Notes under the pieces: generated by a model | What the model was told of the DNA's origin: nothing | The model's database searches: none | Seen by the model: only the letters and a program-made list of their open reading frames with translations | NCBI RefSeq assembly: GCF_910592395.1 | Contig: NC_088312.1 | Location: forward strand, 248,001-312,000 | DNA: 64,000 nt | Direction: 5' to 3' | Origin: Lineus longissimus | Taxonomy: Eukaryota; Nemertea; Pilidiophora; Heteronemertea; Lineidae | Translations under genes and position numbers: made by a program | Part shown: piece by piece, positions 50,401 to 61,300 of the stretch | How positions within the stretch are numbered: position 1 is the first letter of the stretch | How the letters are laid out: the number at the start of each line of letters is the position of its first letter

Positions 50401-53400
50401 GTTGCGACTCCCCGTGACCATTCACTACGGAAAGTTATTGGTTATAAGGCTAGAGACCATTCAGTACGAAAGAACTCGAAGAAACTTCATTCTAAATGAA
50501 GAGCATACCTCACATATAGCTAGAGCGCTAAGTGGCGTCTCCTCAGATGGTTTGATGACGACTGTACAGCCGGCAGCGAGGGCGGGGGCAGCCTTCCTCG
50601 TCACCGTGGCGAACGGAAAGTTCCACTGAAGAGAAGACACGAATGTTGACATTTTACGCCCAAACCGTGACGAACTTGACTGTCAGTCCCTCGTCACTTC
50701 ATACATATTTATTGTTGCATTTGTCTCTATCTCTGATAGTGAGCCGATTCTACATCTTCTGAAACCTATCAGTTCAGAATGAGTGGAGATGGAACGTGAT
50801 GCTGCTGATATCGCTCTAAAGCGGCAAAATACTCTCAGAAACCAAGTAAAGTTCCACATCGGGAGACTTCTAAATGCAGTATTATGAGAGCCTGCTATCC
50901 GTATTGCCAATTGACTTAGAGGAGAAACAGTAGTCAATGGTGCCGGGAACTGAACCCTATCTGACGTAGTAACATTAGCAGCAACGAGTAATGCATGCCA
51001 ATGTCTAAGTAACTCTGTTCGTTTTCTCACCGGTGTGATCATGGCCACCACTCCGACTGGTTGTCTGATGGCCAAGAGCCTCTTACTGGCCACTGGACTT
51101 GGGATGAAGTCCCCGTAGCTTCTCTTGGCTTCCTCGGCAAAGTATTCAGCAAACCCAGCACCATACGCCACCTCCCCTCTACCTTCTGCTACTGGCTTTC
51201 CCTGAAATAAAGTAGTATCAGCAATATCTACTAGGGAGATTCCGAGAGTTTAAAACATAATTGGCCAATAAGAAGCCATCATTCATCACGGTCCAGTAAA
51301 AAGCCTTTGGTCATGCTTCATCGAGCAGTCGTCAGCACTGCTCCAATCAAAGGCGAGCATTCACGTAGGACTTCTGCCGGGAAGTTTGATGGTCCATTCT
51401 GAAGCCTACATATACTATCATGCTTCACCGGGACAGTCTTCACTGCACCAATCACAATTGTGTAATGTACGATTTGAATGAATTTTACTGCTTTCGGAAG
51501 TAGTTCATGATGGTTTTGAAATAGCTTAGGCCTATTGCAATGACTTTCTCTCTTCATGAGTCAAGTGTTAGCTTGCATTGCCATATGCCAATAGCTGTGC
51601 ATATAATGTCATGTCGTGAATATGTAAATTAAGCCATGATAATGATGATAATGATACGCATGTTAAGCATCTGTTAAATTTCAACATGCATACCAATATG
51701 TAAGACTACCAGCTGGTGTATCACCCGCATGTCGCAGAGAGCCAGGAAGGGCTTTGGGTCCAATATCAACTATTCAACAGTTTGGCATCCAACCTCACGC
51801 AAAGTCAGATAGTTCACCTTAATGATCATAGGGATCAGCCCCAAAATGTGGAATGATGGCCAACTGGCACGGCGAGGGTGGCCAACTGGCACGGCGAGGG
51901 TGCTCACCCCATTGACTTACCATCTCTGCGGTGCTCAGTTTCGCCAGGTTTTCGTGTTCTGCTATCATGAGTGTGTACCATTTCTTCAACACTGCACATC
52001 TCTCCTGCAATCGATAGATGCATAATCGTCAAATGGGAAATTCAATTAAAATATTTCATAATATGAAAAAAGGTGACACTTCATAACATGCAATAGTTAC
52101 CTCAAGGATGGTAATGTGGCTGTAAGTTATTGGAGGAAAAATAAAGTTCTACCCGGTCGGGAATCGAACCCGGGCCGACAGGCACCTCCAGTTTCTGAGG
52201 TGGGAATACTCACCACTACACCACCGAGGATTACGAGATACGTGGGATTTGATGTTATTGGTATAGCCTTAAAGGGAAACCGGTAACCAAATTCCTTCAA
52301 GATGTTGCACGGATCTCTGATCGCTGTTTTACTTGGGAATGAAAGATTCTCTTTCACGACCGTAATGTAATGTTGGCTCAATGTCTTACTAAACAATACC
52401 AAACAATCATAGAGTTGAAGAAAGAAAAGAAGAAGTATGCCCCGAGTCGTTTACGATCTCTCAAAACACCCCAAATTCCGATCGTCGGTACTTAATGCTA
52501 TAGTGATCTAAGTGATATGAATCGACGAATCTCGATCATCCTACCTTTGCCGTGGTCTTCTTCCAGGTCTGGAAAGCCTGGTGGGCGATCTTGATGGCCT
52601 CTACCACATCTTGCTGGTCCATGTCGGGCACGCTGCCGAGGACAGCGCCATTGGCTGGATTCGTCACTGAAAAAGGAGGGCATGCAGGCTTACTTGGTTT
52701 CACCACCCACCAGTGGGGCAGCCGAATCTGTCATAGGATAGGAGTTGTCCCTGCGACAAAGGATGCTATAATGCGCTTTTGATACCTTAGGTATTGACGG
52801 TCATGTTCTCCAAATAACATATTTCTCTGCTATACAATAGGGAAGGGTACGTTTATAGCGGCATTAAATCATGTAGCCTACCGGTGTAGGAGTTTCGAAG
52901 ACGGTCCATCCATGTGACACGGTGACAGATATAGAGACTATGACTATCAATAGAGTAACAGAACATTATACCATATATATATCCCGGACACAATATCCTA
53001 GGACATCTCAAACTGGTACACCTGTTTCAAGGATTTCTCATTGGGAACATCCAGAATACAAAATCGTTCAGGAAGTGAAACTCAGTCAGTCAGTAATCCT
53101 CGGTAGTATAGTGGTAAGTATCCCCGCCTGTCACGCGGGAGACCCGGGTTCGATTCCCGGCCGGGGAGAACAATGATTTTTTTTGTTAGAGTTTAGACGA
53201 CCAAGTGTTGTTCCCGCGGATGAGATGCGACCAAGCATGCTACAATATAATCACGGGTCCATGCGAACACAACTCAATCAATCAATACTTTTAGAAGGCC
53301 TAACTGCTTTTCATTGAGATGTAGGCTACCATACTGTATTATCAAAAACCTCATTTTTCATTGCCCAAAACTCCATCTTCTGCTGATATCTCACCCTCGA

Positions 53401-53476
53401 ATGTCTTCCCGCTCGCCGCCGATGTCCACTTGCCATTGACAAACGCTTTGTCTTTGATCAGTGCGGTGTAATCCAT
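47469..53476 (-). CDS. ALDH5A1: Succinate-semialdehyde dehydrogenase (ALDH5A1-like)
   Basis: NAD-dependent aldehyde dehydrogenase that oxidises succinic semialdehyde to succinate in GABA catabolism, mitochondrial in animals. Exons: 53395-53476, 52545-52666, 51921-52004, 51031-51201, 50509-50625, 49900-50043, 49340-49483, 48933-49088, 48237-48406, 47921-47979, 47469-47674; 1,455 nt, 484 aa, all phases agree. Visible: [23 protein letters not shown]-loop [22 protein letters not shown] with the catalytic Glu, and SCVCAN with the catalytic Cys and the Cys-x-Cys pair of the mammalian redox switch. C-terminal [17 protein letters not shown] and LCFGAI are characteristic. The ATG at 53474-53476 gives a protein the size of the mature human enzyme without a clear presequence; the frame upstream is open (LRRLVSAA...) but has no ATG, so a presequence may come from an unseen 5' exon. 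Confidence 0.93.
51857..51900. repeat. Perfect 21-bp tandem duplication
   Basis: Two adjacent copies of a 21-bp unit (ggccaactggcacggcgagg plus one t) lie about 20 bp beyond the donor of the ALDH5A1-like exon 51921-52004. Confidence 0.85.
52149..52230 (-). pseudogene. Degenerate tRNA-like unit (tRNA-Asp-like ends)
   Basis: The minus strand begins TCCTCGGTGGTGTAGTGGTG, has an A-box-like D arm and a B-box GGGTTCGATTCC, and ends CCGGGTAG followed by a T-run terminator near 52136-52140. Its ends resemble the tRNA-Asp gene 870 bp away. The anticodon arm is replaced by a CACCTC...GAGGTG hairpin, the length is about 82 nt, and the acceptor and T stems each have a mismatch. It is probably a tRNA pseudogene or SINE head in intron 2 of the ALDH5A1-like gene. 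Confidence 0.6.
53097..53168 (+). tRNA. tRNA-Asp (anticodon GTC)
   Basis: Perfect 72-nt cloverleaf: acceptor TCCTCGG paired with CCGGGGA plus discriminator G, D arm TAGTATAGTGGTAAGTA, anticodon stem CCCGC/GCGGG with loop CTGTCAC (GTC at 53130-53132), and T arm CCGGG-TTCGATT-CCCGG. A run of eight T follows within 10 nt as a Pol III terminator. It lies in intron 1 of the ALDH5A1-like gene on the opposite strand, an independently transcribed gene within a gene. Confidence 0.95.
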
Positions 53477-53665
53477 GATTGGGTTAGTTGCTTGAAACTT
53501 GATAAAATATTTATAAAAATGGTTTGCGGCGGAAACAAGGCGTCGCAAATTGTGGTGAATTGTCAAAATCGGCTGAATGTCCCTTGAGTGGCACGGAAGG
53601 CAAATGGCACTGCAGCTCGTGATCTCGATGAAACCAGTTATGTTAGATAACTTCCACGTCGCCAA

Positions 53666-54357
53666 AAGATTTTACATATTTGAAAATGATGACGCACACA
53701 TTCAGGTGGTGGATTTCTCATTTTAGCATGTCAATTAGCATTTAACACCTGCATGGGTGAATAATTAAATAGCTGGGATAAAAATGGAACGGTCACTTTA
53801 TTTAGCTAAGAATACAGCAATTTCCCGGGCGAAACACTCTCATCGTCCTATGTATACGACCTTAACTTCCTTCGTCCCCAAAAGAAGTACAAAATGATGC
53901 ACAGCAGTTGGATACTATAAAATCGGACAGGAGCCGCCCTGACCGGCCGCGAGAGGACTATAAGAGCAGGTGTTGGGGAGGGGCTTAGAGTAACCCTAGC
54001 TGGTAGCTGGTTACTCTAAGGGTAGGGGTAGGGTTATGGGTAGAGGTAGCGATAGGTATAAGAATAGGGGTAAAGGGAAAGAATATGGCGAATTTACGAT
54101 TCCCAAACAGATTAGTTATAAGATATATTTCGAGCTTTCTGATTGGTCAACTCAGCCAATGTACATGCGCACATGGCCCACGTGTACTCCTTGTTGTGAT
54201 GTTGTCAAGTAGTACAGAAGTTTGGGGTTCGAATCCCATGTGGGAAATGACGCCCCCTATGGCCAGGTTGTCATCGAACGCTGCCATCTGGTGGCGCCAG
54301 TTGGTACCTGTACTTTCCCTGTTTGAGTTTCGACCAGAATAGTCCAATGGAGAACTG
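53666..54357. other. Gap upstream of the ALDH5A1-like gene
   Basis: Contains a degenerate TAGGGT-rich stretch at 53990-54080 (ctctaagggtaggggtaggg, then gttatgggtagagg). At about 54195-54250 on the plus strand there is a tRNA-3'-half-like piece with B-box GGGTTCGAATCCC. No coding exon is recognised. The ALDH5A1-like promoter should lie at the left end. Confidence 0.45.
54195..54250 (+). repeat. Possible tRNA-derived SINE fragment
   Basis: agtagtacagaagtttgggg followed by ttcgaatcccatgtggga contains a Pol III B box with a short flanking T-stem-like hairpin, but there is no complete A-box arm. It resembles the 3' half of a tRNA head of a SINE and sits just before the truncated Helitron fragment. 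Confidence 0.35.
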
Positions 54358-55275
54358 ATGCTTGCTGTGTTCCCAAACATCGCCACCAACTACACCAGTC
54401 GTAATTGGTTGTCCGAGAGAGCGATTTTAGCCCAACGAAATGATGCCGTCAGACACCTCAACAACACGCTCCTTCAACGTCTTCCTACAGAAGAGAAGCT
54501 GTACACATCCATAGACACTGTACCCCGCGACATCGATCAAACCGTTCACTATCCAGTCGAATTCCTCAATTCACTCCAACCAAGTGGCATGCCCCCACAT
54601 GACCTCAAATTGAAAGTTGGCTGCCAAATAATGCTCCTCCGCAACCTCGATGCCCCAAGATTGTGCAACGGGACGCGCCTCATCGTTTCAAGGCTTCTAA
54701 GCAACATCATTGAAGCTACCATTGCCATCGGCGAATATGCAGGATCAACAGTTACGGATACTGCTCATTTCAAGTGACTGTCCATTTCAGTTCAGGCGAC
54801 TCCAATTTCCCGTGACACTCTCCTTCGCTATGACAGTGAATTGTGCCGACGCACCTTCCATCATACACTTAATTACTGAGCATATAAGCTCCGCCTCCTG
54901 TCAGGCCATATTTGGATTGACTCCTTCCGGTACTTTCTTAACCAATCGTGTTTACTTCCCCTTTTCGGACTTTTCTACCTGTAAAGCCTGTGATGAATAA
55001 AGTTAGTTAGCATAAGTATATCGTCGTTGTAACATCTCTCTGCATGTCTTGCATGGACTATACTCTGGACCACGTGGACTATATATGATAAACCCGCAAT
55101 AGGCCGAACATGAATAAAGCCCAAGGACAGACACTAAAAGTCGTTGGACTATCGTTATCCACACCATGCTTCTCCCACGGACAGCTTCATGTGGCATGCT
55201 CCAGAGTTGGCCAATCGTCTGCCCGCAAACGGAACAAAGACAATGAACATAGTTTATCCAGAGGTACTTCAATAG
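54358..55275 (+). pseudogene. Helitron/PIF1-type helicase fragment, broken
   Basis: Remnant of the C-terminal helicase part of a rolling-circle transposon. Recognisable blocks: [99 protein letters not shown] and VACSRVG. Damage: the N-terminal Rep and helicase motifs are missing, there is a frameshift around 54740-54780, a 269-bp insertion at 54842-55110, and a further frameshift after VACSRVG, beyond which [15 protein letters not shown] and a stop (55273-55275) continue in another frame. No expression is expected. Confidence 0.85.
54842..55110 (+). mobile_element. Solo LTR inserted in the Helitron fragment
   Basis: The 269-bp insert begins TGTGCCGAC and ends GCCGAACA (TGT...ACA termini) and is flanked by the 5-bp duplication TGAAT at 54837-54841 and 55111-55115. 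It splits the Helitron motif just after SFAMTVN. Inside are a TATA-like atataagc near 54880 and AATAAA at 54996-55001, as expected for a promoter- and polyA-bearing LTR. No internal retrotransposon genes remain, so it is a solo LTR left by recombination. Family unassigned; the plus orientation is inferred from the polyA signal. Confidence 0.8.
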
Positions 55276-55384
55276 CAAGAAACGCTACATCGACACCACA
55301 CAGGTAAACTGCTGGTACGCCCAAACCCGTCACCGACGGGTACCATGCTAGTAAGATATAAATGAAAGCAAAAAGAAAACGAAA

Positions 55385-55470
55385 AATATATCCCAATGGC
55401 GGATTCGAACCCACGCCAAAGGATGCCTCCAGATCGCTGAAGAAGTGTGCGCAACATGACCATGATCAGC
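55385..55470 (-). repeat. Possible tRNA-derived SINE head
   Basis: The minus strand contains GGCGTGGGTTCGAATCCGCC, a Pol III B box in a T-arm-like hairpin, preceded by a possible variable arm and a poor A-box region. The 5' half is too degenerate to be a functional tRNA. Confidence 0.4.
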
Positions 55471-55734
55471 CAATCAAACTCCGAGAATTATTCTAAGTGT
55501 CAGTTCACTTTGGGAATTATAAATTCGCGTGCCGGGTGGGTTGTGATTTTGCAAATGGCCAAACTATAAAAGGGTAAGTATCAGGATACAAAACGATCAT
55601 GGCCTTTAAGGGCTACCATCAAGTTCTGCTTCAGGACATTCTATCCAGGGTCCAGAGCTGAATTGGTAACTTAACGGCCATAAACGAGTGATCTGATCAG
55701 TTTATGGGAAATAACATTAACGGCCACGAATTTT

Positions 55735-56865
55735 GGGTCACACTAAACAGCGTCAACCAACGTCCACCAGGTTTAGGTCTCGTTAGGGAGTTTTTCCCAA
55801 ATGAACGCGATGATGACGGGCCCCATCAACAGGACGTAACATCTATTTTAAAATGCGTTTCCAAAGTGAATGCATGAAAACAACCCATTTGTGTTGTATA
55901 TCACTGGAAACGCCCGATTCCCCTGATTCTGCAGGATGTTAAATCGGGCATTTTATTTCTTTAAATAAATCATAAGCGTCGCATTTGCTCCTAGCTCTGT
56001 TCACCATCCAAAATGGCAATATTGCCAATTGGGCCGGACAATCACGAAAAAACCCAAATATTATAAATTTTTTCCTGAATAATTCTTACAGAGACCATTC
56101 TCCCATGAACGACAGTTGCTTACGCTACACAAAAATCAAAAAAAATCGAGGGTCAACCATTGAACTTTTGAGATATGTTGAATTTTGCACAAATCAGCGA
56201 AAAACGCACCAACTGGCACTGAACGGCATTTCAACACGGGGCCGACGCACATCCCAAGTTCAGTGTACACATACGTCGGCAACAACAGTATAAATGCGTA
56301 GTTTCTTTTAAGCCGCCTATTGAGTAGCGCTCTAGGTTTCAGAAACTCAAAAAAACATGTCTTTGCCAAAACAACTGCTGAATCAATACTGACATACTGT
56401 GAGGACCGAGAAATCAATGATTTTAGGAACTACGGTGAGGGCCGCGCATGAATAAAAAAAAACACTCCCTAATGAGACCTTAAGCATTATTTAAAGTAAT
56501 CAAAATAAAATATAATGGTCATAAACGAAATAAGCAGGATATTTCCTAAATTTTCTGATCGTTTCATGACATTTGTGTGCTAGATTAGCTAGTTGTGGTC
56601 TAAAAATGTACCAGCGTCCATTACCCTGTCGGCGGCCATGTTGGATTTGACTTGGTGGAAATGATATAGGGCTTACCAATACAAAAGGAGCCCTGTGTCT
56701 GTGATTTTGGACAACATCTCCCTTATCTAACACACAAATATCATGAAATTTTCAGGAAATTTGTTTTTTGGTGTTCTTGTTACGTTTATATCTACTTTAC
56801 TTTTAATTTAATTTTGATGACTTTAACCCGACTTTAAACCTGGTTGACGCTGTTTAGTATGACCG
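55735..56865. mobile_element. Non-autonomous inverted-repeat DNA transposon, about 1.13 kb
   Basis: Terminal inverted repeats read ggtcacactaaacagcgtca on the left and ggtcatactaaacagcgtca on the right (reverse complement), continuing with ACC and AGGTTTA. Identical 8-bp flanks CGAATTTT occur at 55727-55734 and 56866-56873, so it moved by a mechanism with 8-bp target duplication (hAT- or P-like; inference). A further inverted pair, ggtctcgttagggag near 55776 and ctccctaatgagacc near 56466, suggests an originally longer repeat broken by an insertion on the right side. No transposase is encoded. Confidence 0.8.
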
Positions 56866-57294
56866 CGAATTTTCAAGATGGCGGAATCTCAAATTTTTTG
56901 TGAATTACATGTATTATCACTCATGAATTTCGCTTATTTCACCGTTTCTTTTGTCATCGATTCCTCTGATAACTACTTCCAAGGATGATGAAAGGTGTTA
57001 CAATCATTTCTATCTCAGTTTTATCCTATGGCTTTCCAATGACATGCGTATCAGGCCTAAACACTTGCACTGGTACTGGTCTGTCACTCTCTGTGCCTGT
57101 GGTAGGCCTACAGTTAACAGTACTGTCACTGACTTGGATCTTAGGCTGGCTGGCTGCCAGTGAGAGTGACACTGACTCAGTCATGACTGACAGTATAAAC
57201 AGTCCCAGCCTTGACAATATCGTTATCGAGTAAGAACTCTCGGAGTGACCGATGACTCCAGACTACTGGTAGACTCCGAGGGTCATCCTATTTT

Positions 57295-57618
57295 GCGTCC
57301 AGTGGCGTCCAACGCGAAATAATAGGATGTATATGGTTAAAAATGTTTTCAAGCTCCTAAAACACTTTCAATTAACAAGATTTAGAAGCTTTTTCTATAA
57401 ACCCAAGGAACGGCAGCTAAAACAAACATGGCGTCCAGTACTTTTGCTGGACGCATACTAAGATCGTTTTCTGGTGATGATTATTCAAAAACTAGGTTGC
57501 AAACTCCACCAAACTTCTAAATCTTGTTTATTGAAAGTGTTTTAGGAGCTTGAAAACATTTTTAACCATATACACCCTATTTTTTCGCGTTGGACGCCAC
57601 TGGTCGCCACTGGACGCA
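57295..57618. mobile_element. Foldback/MITE-like element with ~100-bp arms
   Basis: The left arm starts gcgtccagtggcgtccaacg and runs about 100 bp through tatatggttaaaaatgtttt and aacaagatttagaag. The right arm is its reverse complement, with an extra ~10 bp (ggtcgccact) near the end. The spacer of about 120 bp holds a smaller inverted pair (ggcgtccag / ctggacgc). A clear target duplication is not visible; the CAGTGGCG termini resemble hAT-type MITEs. Confidence 0.75.
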
Positions 57619-58328
57619 GGACTCTTATTTTAAGGCAGAATTCAGTGTTTGTTATATCGTCATTGTCAATGATTGTGACAAAGACAAAGTCGCGATACAG
57701 CTTTTTTTAATCATTATTCAGTTTTCATTCTTTTCATTTTGGTTTTCTCTACAGACTAGTGGTAGTGAATGAAGTTTTTTTTAGTCATTATTCAGTTTTC
57801 ATTCTTTTCATTGTAGTTTTCTCTACACCTTTCCGTTCGCCACAAATGCCTCTATAATAAGAAGACTGTTCTGTTTTCAGCCCAGTAACTTTGCAATTAT
57901 GGCTGCCTAAACTGGAGCAGAGATGGCTGCCCAGTGAGGGGTGGTGAAAGGAGAGCTGTTAGCAGCCAGTTGACATGAGGGACAGGCTGAACCGTAAAGA
58001 CGACCAGTCATTCTGAGACTGGTGGATGTGACAGAAGGCAGCTCAGTGAATGAAGACATTTTCAGGAGAAGACTCGCAAGTCTTTGACCTGGCTCAAACA
58101 ATTGGACTGGTTGATTCTGATGACACTCTTTCAATTCAAAAGGTGGTCGTTGTGAATGGGATTTTTCAACCTGAGTGCTGCTGACATTTTTGTGAATTTC
58201 TTAGCCACTGCCGTGCACTGTGGTTTCATTATCATTTGCTAACTTAAATGAGCTGGTGCTACAGGTGAACATTACTTGTTTTTGGTGGTAATAGTTTAGA
58301 AATTAGCTTTTCATAAATCCCTGCCACA
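57619..58328 (+). promoter_or_regulatory. 5' flank and probable promoter/5' UTR of the IBTK gene
   Basis: No coding frame is supported. A 50-bp segment (attattcagttttcattctt...) is directly duplicated with a 72-bp offset (about 57702 and 57774). The start codon at 58329 has a good context (cacaATGg). The transcription start cannot be placed from sequence alone. Confidence 0.45.
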
Positions 58329-61300
58329 ATGGCATCCATCAAAGACCTTGCTGAATGCACGAGCAAGTGCCGCTCAAAAAGACATGCCCTGGAAATGATC
58401 AGTGCTGTCACAAAAGGAACACTATCACAGATCAAAGTGTATCTCCAGCGTTGCTACAATTCCACATCTGGCCTGACTGATCCATTTGGACGTAATCTCC
58501 TGCACATTGCCGCCACGTGCGGGAAAGCTGACATTGTTGAGTGGTTGCTGGAGGAGCGGAAGTTTAACCCATCTACCCGTGATATGGAGTCGAACTGGAC
58601 AGCGCTACATAGAGCCTTGTTTTATGGACAGCTGGCAGCTGCAAGAGTATTAGCTTCAGTAAGTGTTGAGGAGTATTCTATCTTCTATGTAGACATAGAC
58701 TAGGTCTCTTGGTTGGAATTTAACTTTGAGGTTCCTGTTCTAGAGTAAATGACACAGACCACTAGCGGTTTCATTTTCCTAGAGTCCTATCTTGGCTTTA
58801 CGCCCAAATGTGGCTGATATTAAGGACCAACCATAAAGCATATTCCTTTACACATGTGTTCTATTTGTAGCGCTATCTTGTCTTATCTTGGTCGTTTCAG
58901 CATTTGAAGCCTGGCCTGTACCTGCAGGACAAAGAAGGCCTTAGCCCACTAGACCTGGTCATGAAAGATCGTCCAGCCTATATTGACTACAAGGACTCCA
59001 GCTTGAGTGAGACATTCAGTTGGGGTGATAACACTAACTTCACCCTCGGCCACAGCATCCAGCAAAGGAAGGCCTACCCGGAGGCTATTGATACATTCAG
59101 GAGGGAGAAGATTAATGTTGTCGAGGTAAATCATTCTTGCAGTGTGTTGGAGCATTTGGATGAAAAGTGGGAGCAGATTTCTTCATGCTGTGTCAGAGTT
59201 TAGCATGAAGTACCCAAAATTCAAACTGGGGTGATTTTTTCGTTCTTTTCAGAAAGAATTTGGATTCATTGAAAAGGTCATTAACTCTTCTGTAGTCTCA
59301 AGAAGTAGGTTTTTCTACTGTCATGTAAATGCTTGAAAGCTAATCAATAAACGTAACTTGCAGGTGAGCATCTGCAAGTTCCACACTGTGTTCCTGACAA
59401 GAGAAGGCCAGGTTTACACCTGTGGTCATGGTCGAGGTGGCCGACTTGGTCACGGCACAGAGCAGACTTGTGTGGTGCCTTGTCTCGTGGAGGGCCTTAA
59501 ACATGAGAAGGTACGCGCCATTTCAGCAGCTGTGGACCACACACTCTTTCTAACTGAAAGGTAAGCTATCACAGTCTGGATCAATCGATCTCGGGTGTTT
59601 TTCAGGAGCAGCTAAAGGCATGGGGAGAGTTGTTCCTCTGACCAAGCACAGAGAGGTCTAACACATAGTCATAGTATGAGAGATGATTGCACATAACTAC
59701 CTTTTGGCCACAGTTTGTCACACTCAATGTTGTGATGAGGCTTGGTGCATTATAAAGTGTTAGTTATGAGATGAATATGTCACTGTCTCTAACAGATTCA
59801 TAATCGTTTCTTTCAGCAACTGGGTGTATGCCTGTGGGCTCAACAATAACAAACTTCTTGGCCTGACACCCATTCCGGATAAGTGTCTCAGCCCAAAACA
59901 GGTAAACCTCGAAACTATCACTTGTTGTTTAATCAGCTCAGACCATGCCAATACTAAGTAGGCCCTAACCATCAACAGAAACCACTGTGTTTCTTCCAAT
60001 TAAAGGCCTCTGAAACTGCTGTTACCTGCTGCCACAGCTGTGCATACACAATACGGCTTGAAAGACTGTCAGATATCAATGCAGTACGGGAAATTAAATG
60101 TAAATATACTTAATTTGTGACTGAAATCATTTATTGATGAAGCACATTGTCCAGAATCTAAAAAGCCATTTGATATCTATTTTCATTTTGCTTCAGATCA
60201 AGACAAAGTTGCCAAAGGGTGTTGAGATTGTCGGTATCAGTGCAGGAAGGTTCCACTCTGTTTTCTACACAAACTCAGCCGTTTATTCCTTTGGCTTGAA
60301 TGCTGGTCAGATTGGTGAGTTCAGGTGTTGCGTTTGGCTTATACATTCTGGAAACCACTTTGTGTCAGATGCACCAGAGCTTTGTACTGGCAATTGAAAC
60401 ATAGCTTGATAATGTTGTATTTCTATTGCAGGTCATCAGAAAGGTGTCGTGTTCCAGCCAAACCCCAGACAGGTGTCTGCCTTGAATCAAAAAGGTGTGG
60501 AGATCTGCCATGTTTCATCATCAGACGCTGCCACTGTCTGCCTCACAACCAAGGGCGACATCTATGTGCTGCATGAATACAGATGCAGGAAGATTGCATC
60601 AAGGTAAATGCCATTGAGCTTCCTCTCGTGTAAGCATGGAAAGCTAGTTGGGTTTTCACAAATGCACTTTCAAACACTCACTTAAAAAGCATTCAAGATG
60701 TCCTTAAGTCTGACTTGATTTCCTTTCACAGAACACTTGAAATCCTCAAGGTGTGTGTGAGTGGTGGGAATCTGGACCACACGGTCAGATCTGATGTGGG
60801 CATCTTGAGGGAAAGAGGAGGGAAGGAACTCGTCATTGCCATCCTCACAGATGGAGGCAAGGTGTTCATCTGGAAAGAGTCCTATCAAACCTTGGTACAA
60901 ATCGACTGGAATCTTGGACGAGAGCTTGAAGTTTGTTATTTCACCTTGAACCAAGTCGGCATCGGGATGGTATCGAGTAATGGTGAGGTTTTCTTGGCCA
61001 AGCCAAGGCACAGTCAACCCAAGGCACAGACACTGAGCAAGCCAACTCCTGCAAAGGGTAATGTTTCAAAATTTCCTTTGTGTTGTAAGATATCACTAAA
61101 CGTGTGCTTGCTTACAAAACCTTGTTTGGTTCGTCTGACAATGCGGGATGTACTGAATGTTGCATTTGTTTCGATATTAACAACTTTCTGTATCAAAGGG
61201 AAAACCTATAATGATAGTTCTCCCATCGATAAGCAAACTTAAGTTTTAAATGATTGATGAACAATCGATGTTTGCAGGATGTTTAGTAGCGCAGGCTGCA

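Noticed and set aside
52127-52402. Minus-strand frame with [12 protein letters not shown]... as a protein
   Set aside because: This peptide is the typical spurious translation of a tRNA-like sequence; the underlying unit is annotated as tRNA-derived. The plus-strand frame at 52922-53176 is likewise the translation of the tRNA-Asp gene.
55985-56293. Transposase-like frame inside the 1.13 kb inverted-repeat element
   Set aside because: No DDE or other transposase motif and low-complexity composition; the element is treated as non-autonomous.
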